This document shows positions 40,731-48,346 of a stretch of DNA of 64,000 nt, piece by piece. Where the stretch lies: assembly GCF_041240605.1 (NCBI RefSeq), contig NZ_CP162487.1:2859001-2923000 (forward strand), given 5' to 3'. The notes under the pieces were generated by a model that saw only the letters and a list, made by a program, of their open reading frames with translations, did not search any database and was not told where the DNA came from. Numbering within the stretch: the stretch's first letter is position 1; each line of letters begins with the position of its first letter. Source of the DNA: Xanthomonas sp. DAR 80977. GTDB lineage: Bacteria > Pseudomonadota > Gammaproteobacteria > Xanthomonadales > Xanthomonadaceae. The position numbers and the translations under genes are program-made.

Positions 40731-42992
40731 ATGAACTTCTTCAAACAACTGAAAATCCGCGACAAGCTGATCTTCGCGTTCGCCCTGACCACGCTGCTGA
40801 CCGTGATCCTGGGCGCGTTCACCTATTCGCGCACCACCATGTCGATGGCCGAGCTCAAGCGCATCGAGGTCGACTGGGTGCCGGCCACGCAGGCGCTGGC
40901 GGAAGTGCGCGCGCAGCTCGGCGAGTTCCGCACCTACGAACTGGCGCAGATCGCGCGCGCCAACGACCCGGAAGCGATGGCCGACTATTTCAAGCGCATG
41001 CAGAAGGTGCGCACGGAAGTGGCGAAGAACCAGGCCATCATCGAGAAGGTGATGCTGGGGAAACAGCAGGCGCAGATGTACGCCGGGGTCAAGGAAAAGC
41101 TGGATGCCTACCTGCACACCAACACCCTGATGGGCGATGCGCTGCGTGCCGGCGACGTCGCCACCGCGCAGACCATCTCCGACAAGCAGTCGCGGCCGCT
41201 GCGGCGCGAGCTGTTCGAGCGGATCGTGGCGCTGACCGAGTACAACGTCGCCCAGCTGAACCAGGAAATGGACACCATCAATGCGCAGCTGTCGCGCACC
41301 AAGCTGCTGATCCTGAGCCTGCTCGCGCTGACCATCGGCGCCGCATCCAGCGTCGGCTGGCTGATCTCGCGCGGCATCGCGCGGCAGCTCGACGCGGCAC
41401 GGCAGCTGTCGCAGGCCATCGCCCGCGGCGACCTGGACAGCGCGGTGCGCAGCCGCTCCAGCGACGAGGTCGGCCAGCTGATGGGCGACATGCTGGACAT
41501 GCGCGGCCGCATCCGCGAGGTGATCGACGCGCAGAACCAGATGGCGCAACGCCACGAACAGGGCACGATCAGCTACCGCATGGACGAGTCCGCCTTCCCC
41601 GGCGACTACGGGCACATGGTCAAGGCCACCAACGACCTGGTCGCCTCGCACGTAGCGGTGAAGTTGCGCCTGGTGCAGATCATCCAGCGCTATGCGATCG
41701 GCGACCTGTCCGACGACATGGAACGCCTGCCCGGCGAGAAGGCGGCGCTGACCGAGGCGATGGACACCGCCAAGGCCAACCTGAGCGCGATGAACGACCA
41801 GGTCAAGCAGCTGGCCGAAGCCGCCGCCGCCGGCGACTTCAGCGCCCGCGGCGACGCCGAGCGCTTCCAGTACGACTTCCGCACGATGGTGCAGAACCTC
41901 AACGCGATGATGGAAGTCAGCGACCACACCCTCGGCAAGCTGTCGCAGCTGCTGCAGGCCATCGCCGCCGGCGACCTGAGCGTGCGCATGCACGGCGACT
42001 TCCATGGCGTGTTCGCCAGGATGCGCGACGACGCCAACGCCACCGCCGAGCAGCTGGCCGACATCGTCGGCCGCATCCAGACCGCCGCGGCCAGCATCAA
42101 CGTCGCCTCCTCGGAAATCGCCGCCGGCAACGACGACCTGTCGCGGCGCACCGAACAGCAGGCCGCCAGCCTCGAGGAAACCGCCGCGTCGATGGAAGAG
42201 CTGACGTCCACGGTCAAGCAGAACGCCGAGCACGCACGCCAGGCCAACCAGCTCGCGGTCGGTGCCGCCGCGGTCGCCTCGCAGGGCGGCGAGGTGGTCG
42301 GCCAGGTGGTGGCCACGATGAGCGGCATCGAGACCTCCTCGAAGAAGATCGCCGACATCATCAGCGTCATCGACGGCATCGCCTTCCAGACCAATATCCT
42401 GGCGCTCAACGCCGCGGTGGAAGCCGCGCGTGCCGGCGAACAGGGCCGCGGCTTCGCGGTGGTCGCTAGCGAGGTGCGCACCCTCGCCCAGCGCTCGGCC
42501 GGTGCGGCCAAGGAGATCAAGCATCTGATCGACGACTCGGTGAGCCGCGTCGCCGAGGGCTCGGCGCTGGTCGATCGTGCCGGCCAGACCATGCAGGAGA
42601 TCGTGTCCTCGGTGCAGCGCGTGACCGACATCATGGGCGAGATCTCCGCCGCCTCGCAGGAGCAGTCGGCCGGCATCGAGCAGGTCAACCAGACCGTCAC
42701 CCAGATGGACGAAGCCACCCAGCAGAACGCCGCGCTGGTGGAAGAAGCCACCGCCGCCGCGCGCACGATGCAGGCGCAGGCCGGCCAGCTCAACGCCACC
42801 ATCGCCGAGTTCAAGCTGGACACGCACGGCGGCGCGGCGACGGCGCAGGCCGTGGCCGTCGCGGCGGCGGTGCCTGCGGTGCGGGCCAAGCCGCGGCCGG
42901 TGGCGTCCGCGCCGCGTCCGCCGGCGCGCATCCGCAGCGTGGCCGGCACGCCGCGTGCGAGCGCCGCCGAAGACCAGTGGCAGGAGTTCTGA
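40731..42992 (+). CDS. Chemoreceptor (MCP 11): four-helix-bundle sensor
   Basis: A 753-residue receptor. Membrane helices lie at about 12-33 and 191-212, with a 4HB-type periplasmic domain between them. HAMP and a class B linker follow; the linker is diverged from the other class B receptors ([53 protein letters not shown]). The tip is near residue 563. It ends EDQWQEF, a docking-type tail, and is the receptor closest to cheR-cheD-cheB. The stand-alone paralogue of its sensor domain lies directly upstream. Confidence 0.93.
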   Translation: MNFFKQLKIRDKLIFAFALTTLLTVILGAFTYSRTTMSMAELKRIEVDWVPATQALAEVRAQLGEFRTYELAQIARANDPEAMADYFKRMQKVRTEVAKNQAIIEKVMLGKQQAQMYAGVKEKLDAYLHTNTLMGDALRAGDVATAQTISDKQSRPLRRELFERIVALTEYNVAQLNQEMDTINAQLSRTKLLILSLLALTIGAASSVGWLISRGIARQLDAARQLSQAIARGDLDSAVRSRSSDEVGQLMGDMLDMRGRIREVIDAQNQMAQRHEQGTISYRMDESAFPGDYGHMVKATNDLVASHVAVKLRLVQIIQRYAIGDLSDDMERLPGEKAALTEAMDTAKANLSAMNDQVKQLAEAAAAGDFSARGDAERFQYDFRTMVQNLNAMMEVSDHTLGKLSQLLQAIAAGDLSVRMHGDFHGVFARMRDDANATAEQLADIVGRIQTAAASINVASSEIAAGNDDLSRRTEQQAASLEETAASMEELTSTVKQNAEHARQANQLAVGAAAVASQGGEVVGQVVATMSGIETSSKKIADIISVIDGIAFQTNILALNAAVEAARAGEQGRGFAVVASEVRTLAQRSAGAAKEIKHLIDDSVSRVAEGSALVDRAGQTMQEIVSSVQRVTDIMGEISAASQEQSAGIEQVNQTVTQMDEATQQNAALVEEATAAARTMQAQAGQLNATIAEFKLDTHGGAATAQAVAVAAAVPAVRAKPRPVASAPRPPARIRSVAGTPRASAAEDQWQEF

Positions 42993-43037
42993 CCCCGGCG
43001 GCGGCGACAGCGGCGGCGGCCACGCCTCCTTCCGGCG

Positions 43038-43064
43038 TCAATTTCACCCGGCGCCGGCCGATAA
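43038..43064 (+). promoter_or_regulatory. Sigma-28 promoter for cheR-cheD-cheB
   Basis: TCAATTTC, an 11-base spacer, then GCCGATAA, 28 bases before the cheR ATG. The -10 is perfect. Confidence 0.85.
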
Positions 43065-43092
43065 CACGATAGACCGACCACCGCTGCGAGCC

Positions 43093-43959
43093 ATGGCCAC
43101 TCCAACGTCTTCCCTGCCCCATCCCGGTTCCGACAACCGCGACTTCGAATTCAGCGATCGCGATTTCAAGCGGGTCTGCGACCTAATCTACCAGAAGGCG
43201 GGCATCGCCCTGGCCCCGGCCAAGCGCGACATGGTCTACGGCCGCCTGTCGCGGCGCCTGCGCACGCTGGGCCTGCGCTCGTTCCGCGACTACCTGGACT
43301 GGCTGGAGCGCGACGGCGGCGACGAGTGGGAGGCGTTCACCAATGCGCTGACCACCAACCTGACCTCGTTCTTCCGCGAGCCGCACCACTTCGAGCGCCT
43401 GCGCGAGGAGCTGCAGAAACACGCCGCCTCGGCGCCGCTGAAGATCTGGTCGTGCGCCTCCTCCACCGGCGAGGAACCCTACTCGCTGGCGATCACCGCC
43501 TGCGAGGCGTTCGGCACGCTGGCCCCGCCGGTGCGGATCCTGGCCACCGACGTGGACACCCAGGTGCTGGCGACCGCCTCGCGCGGCGTGTACGCGGTCG
43601 AGCGCATCGCCAGCCTGGATCCGGCGCTGAAGCGCAAGTATTTCCAGCGCGGCAGCGGCGCCAACGAAGGCCAGTGCCGGGTGGTGCCGGCGCTGCGCGA
43701 GCTGCTCGAGTTCCGCCAGCTGAACCTGCTGGAGCCGCGCTACGACGTCAGCGGCCCGTACCTGGCGCTGTTCTGCCGCAACGTGATGATCTATTTCGAC
43801 AAGCCGACCCAACGTGGCATCCTGTCGCGGCTGATCCCGCACCTGGACGACGAAGGCATGCTCTACACCGGCCATTCGGAGAACTACCTGCATGCGGCCG
43901 ACCTGATCCAGCCCTGCGGCCGCACGCTGTACCGTCGCGCCGCCAAGGCACGCGCATGA
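43093..43959 (+). CDS. cheR: Chemotaxis protein methyltransferase CheR
   Basis: A 288-residue enzyme that methylates glutamates of chemoreceptors using S-adenosylmethionine. An N-terminal helical domain (about 18-85) precedes the Rossmann-type catalytic domain, with the SAM motif [14 protein letters not shown] and the [11 protein letters not shown] motif. It has no TPR extension. The ATG at 43093 fits the family length. The stop overlaps cheD (ATGA). The W-x-E-F tails on seven receptors upstream are expected to tether this enzyme through its beta-subdomain. Confidence 0.96.
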   Translation: MATPTSSLPHPGSDNRDFEFSDRDFKRVCDLIYQKAGIALAPAKRDMVYGRLSRRLRTLGLRSFRDYLDWLERDGGDEWEAFTNALTTNLTSFFREPHHFERLREELQKHAASAPLKIWSCASSTGEEPYSLAITACEAFGTLAPPVRILATDVDTQVLATASRGVYAVERIASLDPALKRKYFQRGSGANEGQCRVVPALRELLEFRQLNLLEPRYDVSGPYLALFCRNVMIYFDKPTQRGILSRLIPHLDDEGMLYTGHSENYLHAADLIQPCGRTLYRRAAKARA

Positions 43960-44558
43960 GCGCCGCCACGGTGGTCGCCGACCAGGTGATGCGGTATCAC
44001 GACGCCCGCTTCCAGACGATCGCGGCCAAGCTGCTGCCGACCCAGTACCTGGTGGTGGACGACGACACCGCGCTGACCACCATCCTCGGCTCCTGCGTGG
44101 CCGCCTGCATCCGCGACCCGCTGCTGAAGATCGGCGGCATGAACCACTTCATGCTGCCCGACGGCCAGGCCGGCGACGGCGCGCCGGCGCGCTACGGCAG
44201 CTATGCGATGGAAGTGCTGATCAACGACCTGCTCAAGCGCGGCGCCAGCCGCAGCCGCCTGGAAGCCAAGGTGTTCGGCGGCGGCAACGTGCTCAAGGGC
44301 TTCACCAACAATCCGGTCGGCACCCGCAACGCCGAGTTCGTGCTGCAGTACCTGAAGGCCGAACACATCCCGGTGGTGGCCGAAGACCTGCGCGGCATCC
44401 ATCCGCGCAAGATCTGGTTCTTCCCCGGCACCGGCCGCGTGGTCGTGCAGCGCCTGCCGCATGCGCACGAGGAAGCCGAAGTCGCCGCCGCCGAATCGGC
44501 GGTGCGTGCCCGCCTTGCCAAAGCTCCGGTCACCGGGGCCGTGGAGTTGTTCGAATGA
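43956..44558 (+). CDS. cheD: Chemoreceptor glutamine deamidase CheD
   Basis: A 200-residue protein with the catalytic Cys ([11 protein letters not shown]) and the conserved His in GGMNHFMLP, followed by FGGG and a Thr-containing GTRNAEF. CheD converts receptor glutamines to glutamates and can stimulate CheA. The first 20 residues and the Ala-rich tail after about 170 extend the usual core. It overlaps cheR and cheB by 4 bases on each side. Confidence 0.95.
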   Translation: MSAATVVADQVMRYHDARFQTIAAKLLPTQYLVVDDDTALTTILGSCVAACIRDPLLKIGGMNHFMLPDGQAGDGAPARYGSYAMEVLINDLLKRGASRSRLEAKVFGGGNVLKGFTNNPVGTRNAEFVLQYLKAEHIPVVAEDLRGIHPRKIWFFPGTGRVVVQRLPHAHEEAEVAAAESAVRARLAKAPVTGAVELFE

Positions 44559-45631
44559 CCTCAGAATCCCCTTGCCGCGTGCTGATCGTCGACGACTCCG
44601 CGGTCGTGCGGCAGATGTTGACCGAGATCCTGTCGCGCGCGCCCGGCATCGAGGTGGTCGGCTCGGCCGCCGACCCGATCCTGGCCCGCGAGAAGATCAA
44701 GCGGCTCAATCCGGACGTGATCACCCTGGACGTGGAAATGCCGCGCATGGACGGCCTGGCGTTCCTGGAGAACCTGATGCGGCTGCGGCCCACCCCGGTG
44801 GTGATGATCTCCTCGCTGACCGAGCGCGGCGCCGACACCACGCTGCAGGCGCTGGCGCTGGGCGCGGTCGACTTCATCTCCAAGCCCAAGCTCGACGTGG
44901 CGCGCGGCCTGGAGGAATACGCCGAGGAAATCATCGGCAAGGTCAAGGCGGCGGCCAAGGCCAAGGTCCGCGCGCTCGACCGCCCGGCCGCGCCGCGCCC
45001 GGCCGGCGCCGCCGTGGCCGCACCCAGCGCCGTGTCCACGCTGAAGTTCCGCACCACCGACCGGCTGATCGCGATCGGCGCGTCCGCCGGCGGCACCGAG
45101 GCGCTGCGCGTGGTGCTGGAAGGCATGCCGGCCGACGCGCCGGCAGTGGTGATGACCCAGCACCTGCCGGCCGGCTTCAGCACCGCCTTCGCCGACCGGC
45201 TCAACCGGCACTCGGCGATGGCGGTGCGCGAGGCCAGCGAGGGCGAGGCGATCCTGCCCGGCCACGCCTACCTGCCGCCCGGCGGCAAGCACCTGCAGGT
45301 GGTCCGCGACGGTGCGCGCTGGCGTTGCAAGATCGACGACGGCCCGCCGGTCAACCGGCACAAGCCGGCGGTGGACGTGCTGTTCCAGTCGGTGGCGCGC
45401 AACGCCGGCGCCAACGCGATCGGCGCGGTGCTGACCGGCATGGGCGACGACGGCGCGCGCGGCCTGCTGGAAATGTTGCAGGCCGGCGCCAGTACGCTGG
45501 TCCAGGACGAAGCCACCAGCGTGGTCTGGGGCATGCCCGGCACCGCGTTCCGGCTTGGCGCCGCACAGGAGGTATTGCCGCTGGACCGGATCGCCGAACG
45601 CCTGATCGCCTTGTCCAACCAGGCCCGCTAG
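44555..45631 (+). CDS. cheB: Protein-glutamate methylesterase CheB
   Basis: A 358-residue protein. The receiver domain has phosphorylation site D59 ([13 protein letters not shown]). An Ala-rich linker leads to the methylesterase with catalytic Ser near 177 ([11 protein letters not shown]), His near 203 (TQHLPAG) and Asp near 298 ([10 protein letters not shown]). It removes methyl groups from receptors when phosphorylated by CheA, giving adaptation. The ATG overlaps the cheD stop. Confidence 0.97.
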   Translation: MTSESPCRVLIVDDSAVVRQMLTEILSRAPGIEVVGSAADPILAREKIKRLNPDVITLDVEMPRMDGLAFLENLMRLRPTPVVMISSLTERGADTTLQALALGAVDFISKPKLDVARGLEEYAEEIIGKVKAAAKAKVRALDRPAAPRPAGAAVAAPSAVSTLKFRTTDRLIAIGASAGGTEALRVVLEGMPADAPAVVMTQHLPAGFSTAFADRLNRHSAMAVREASEGEAILPGHAYLPPGGKHLQVVRDGARWRCKIDDGPPVNRHKPAVDVLFQSVARNAGANAIGAVLTGMGDDGARGLLEMLQAGASTLVQDEATSVVWGMPGTAFRLGAAQEVLPLDRIAERLIALSNQAR

Positions 45632-45634
45632 CCC

Positions 45635-48253
45635 ATGCCGCGCCAGCGCGTCCGCACCCCGAACGCGCCTGGCGACGCCGTTGCCGCCACGGTTCCGTGC
45701 CTGGCCCGGCTGACCGATTCCGAACAGGCCCTGCTGAGCTGCCTGCAGCAGGCGCCGGACGGCGTGGTGGTGATCGACGCGCACGCCCGCATCCTCGCCT
45801 TCAACCAGACCGCCGAGGCGCTGTGGGGCCTGGCGCAGGCGCAGGTGCTGGGGCGTGCGCTCGGCGAACTGGTGCCCGAGGAGGCGTGTGCGGCATTCCT
45901 GGCCAGCTGCATGCGCCCGCGCACCGGCACGCCCGGCGACGGCGACGGCTACGAACTGCAGTTGCCCGGCAACGACGGCGTGCAGCGCTGGGTGTCGGTG
46001 AGCGCGGCCACGGTGCCGCAGGAAGCGGCGCCGCTGTATGTGGTGTTCGTGCGCGACATCAGCGCCGAACGCGAGCGCGACGCCAAGATGCGGCTGCTGT
46101 CGCTGGCGCTGGACCGCAGCGACAACGCCATCGTGGTGTGCGACCCGCAACTGGCCATCCTGTACGTCAACGCCGGATTCGTGCACATGTTCGGCTATGC
46201 CGCCGAGGAGGTGCGCGGGCGGCTGCCGAGCAGCGTCCTGCCCGGCGCCGGCACCGACATGCAGGCGGTGCGGCTGGTGCGCGAGCGCGTGGTCAGCGGC
46301 GTGGGCCACCAGACCGATCTGCTGGTCTACCGCAAGGACGGTTCGCCGCTGTGGACCACGCTGATGGCCAATCCGATCGCCGATGCGAGCGGCGGCATCC
46401 AGCACTACGTGGTGTCGTTCACCGACATCACCCAGAGCAAGATGCACGAGATCCTGCACAAGAACGTGCTCGACGCGCTGGTCCGCGAACAGCCGCTGGT
46501 CGACGTGGCCACGCTGATCTGCAGCGAGGTGGAGCGCATCGCCCCGCAGCTGGTGGCCTCGATCATCCGCGTCGATGGCGAGGGCCGGCTGCATGCGCTG
46601 GCCTCGCCGAGCCTGCCCACCGCCTTCAACGAGACGGTCGAAGGCATGCGCGTGGGCCCCAATGCCGGCGCCTGCGGCGCGGCGATCTGGCGCGGCAAGC
46701 AGGTGCTGGTGCGCGACGCCGCCACCGACCCGCTGTACGCCGACTACCGCCCGCTGGTGCAGCAACTCGGCCTGGGCAGCTGCGTGGCCAGTCCGATCAA
46801 GTCCAGCGGCGGGCGCGTGCTCGGCAGTTTCGCGCTGTATTACCGCGAGACCTGCGAGCCGCGGCCCTGGCACCTGCGGCTGATCGAACTGTGCCTGCAC
46901 CTGTGCGCGCTGGCGCTGGAGCGCGAGCAGACCAAGGCGCGCGTGCACCAGCTGGCGTTCTACGACTCGCTGACCGGCCTGCCCAACCGGGTGATGTTCA
47001 GCGCCCGCGCCGAGCAGGCGCTGGCCGCCGCCGAATACCACGAGTCGCCGGTGGCGATCCTGTTCGTCGACATCGACCGCTTCAAGCGCGTCAACGAGAC
47101 CCAGGGCCATGCCGCCGGCGACGGCCTGCTGCGCGACATCGCCCGGCGCCTGGGCGAAACCCTGGGCGCGGCCGACCTGATCGGCCGCCAGGCCGGCGAC
47201 GAGTTCGTGCTGATGCTGCCGCAGTGCGGCGCCGAGCAGGCCGCCGGCGTGGCCGAACGCGTGCTGCTGGCGCTGGCCGAGCCGCTGGTGGTCGGGCACG
47301 TGACCCTGCACCCGGGCGCCAGCATCGGCGTGGCCATGTTCCCCGACGACGGCCGCGACATCGAGACCCTGCTGCGCCACGCCGACCTGGCCATGTACCG
47401 GGCCAAGAACGAAGGCGGCGGCAGCTTCCGCTTCTTCAGCGCCGACATGAACCGCATGGCGCAGGAACGCGTGGCGATGGAGACCGCGCTGCGCGAGGCG
47501 CTGCGCCGCGACCAGCTGCAGCTGCACTACCAGCCGCAGCTGTACAGCCAGTCGCCCTACGCGCTGTACGGCGTGGAGGCGCTGCTGCGCTGGCAGCACC
47601 CGCACCTGGGCGACATCTCGCCGGCGCGCTTCGTGCCAATGGCCGAGGAATGCGGGCTGATCGACGAACTCGGCCATTGGGCGCTGCGCCAGGCCTGCCG
47701 GCAGATGTCCGACTGGCGCCTGCGCGGCGTGCGGGTGCCGCGCGTGGCGGTCAACCTGTCGGCCAGCAACTTCGCCGACGCGCAGCTGCCCGCGCGCGTG
47801 GCCCAGGTGCTGAGCGCGCACGCGCTGGCGCCCAGCGACCTGGCGCTGGAGATGACCGAGAGCGTCATGCTGTCCAACGCACCGGCGGTGCTGGCCAATC
47901 TGCGTCAATTGCAGGCCAGCGGCGTGCGCCTGTCGCTGGACGATTTCGGCACCGGCTATTCCAGCCTCAGCCATCTGCACCAGCTGCCGGTCAACGAACT
48001 CAAGCTGGACATGAGCTTCGTGCGCGACCTGGAGCACAGCGAGACCGCGCGCGCATTGACCACCTCGGTGCTGCGCATCGGCGAGAGCCTGCGCCTGCAC
48101 ACCGTCGCCGAAGGCGTCGAGACCGAGGCGCAGCGGGCCTTCCTGGCATCGCTCGGCTGCGACGTGCTGCAGGGCTTCCTGTTCGCGCCGGCGTTGCCGG
48201 CGGCGGTACTGGAACGCTGGCTCGACGCGCACCAGGCCGACGCGAGCCGGTAA
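45635..48253 (+). CDS. PAS-PAS-GAF-GGDEF-EAL protein, probable c-di-GMP phosphodiesterase
   Basis: An 872-residue cytoplasmic protein. Two PAS domains lie at about 30-145 and 150-275, GAF at 290-440, GGDEF at 445-610 and EAL at 620-872. The cyclase motif is AGDEF (near 518), a variant that may or may not be active. The EAL domain is intact: EALLRW near 647, VNLSASNF, EMTES, LDDFGTGYSS, LKLD and AEGVETE. Net phosphodiesterase activity is therefore likely. The layout resembles E. coli DosP, but I cannot tell whether a PAS binds heme. It starts 3 bases after cheB, so it is probably co-transcribed with cheRDB and tied to motility. Confidence 0.9.
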   Translation: MPRQRVRTPNAPGDAVAATVPCLARLTDSEQALLSCLQQAPDGVVVIDAHARILAFNQTAEALWGLAQAQVLGRALGELVPEEACAAFLASCMRPRTGTPGDGDGYELQLPGNDGVQRWVSVSAATVPQEAAPLYVVFVRDISAERERDAKMRLLSLALDRSDNAIVVCDPQLAILYVNAGFVHMFGYAAEEVRGRLPSSVLPGAGTDMQAVRLVRERVVSGVGHQTDLLVYRKDGSPLWTTLMANPIADASGGIQHYVVSFTDITQSKMHEILHKNVLDALVREQPLVDVATLICSEVERIAPQLVASIIRVDGEGRLHALASPSLPTAFNETVEGMRVGPNAGACGAAIWRGKQVLVRDAATDPLYADYRPLVQQLGLGSCVASPIKSSGGRVLGSFALYYRETCEPRPWHLRLIELCLHLCALALEREQTKARVHQLAFYDSLTGLPNRVMFSARAEQALAAAEYHESPVAILFVDIDRFKRVNETQGHAAGDGLLRDIARRLGETLGAADLIGRQAGDEFVLMLPQCGAEQAAGVAERVLLALAEPLVVGHVTLHPGASIGVAMFPDDGRDIETLLRHADLAMYRAKNEGGGSFRFFSADMNRMAQERVAMETALREALRRDQLQLHYQPQLYSQSPYALYGVEALLRWQHPHLGDISPARFVPMAEECGLIDELGHWALRQACRQMSDWRLRGVRVPRVAVNLSASNFADAQLPARVAQVLSAHALAPSDLALEMTESVMLSNAPAVLANLRQLQASGVRLSLDDFGTGYSSLSHLHQLPVNELKLDMSFVRDLEHSETARALTTSVLRIGESLRLHTVAEGVETEAQRAFLASLGCDVLQGFLFAPALPAAVLERWLDAHQADASR

Positions 48254-48346
48254 CCGCGCCAACCGGACCCGGCGACAGGCCCGAGCCGCGGATCCCGGCA
48301 CAAATATTGCTTGATCCATCGCACAATTTTCCCCACTCCCCCCGCA

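Noticed and set aside
10546..42992. Receptor array as a prophage or genomic island
   Set aside because: No integrase, transposase or attachment repeats, and base composition matches the neighbours; tandem duplication explains it.
48311..48346. TTG start for the propeller cyclase
   Set aside because: The signal peptide begins at the ATG at 48347, and the extra residues would disrupt it.
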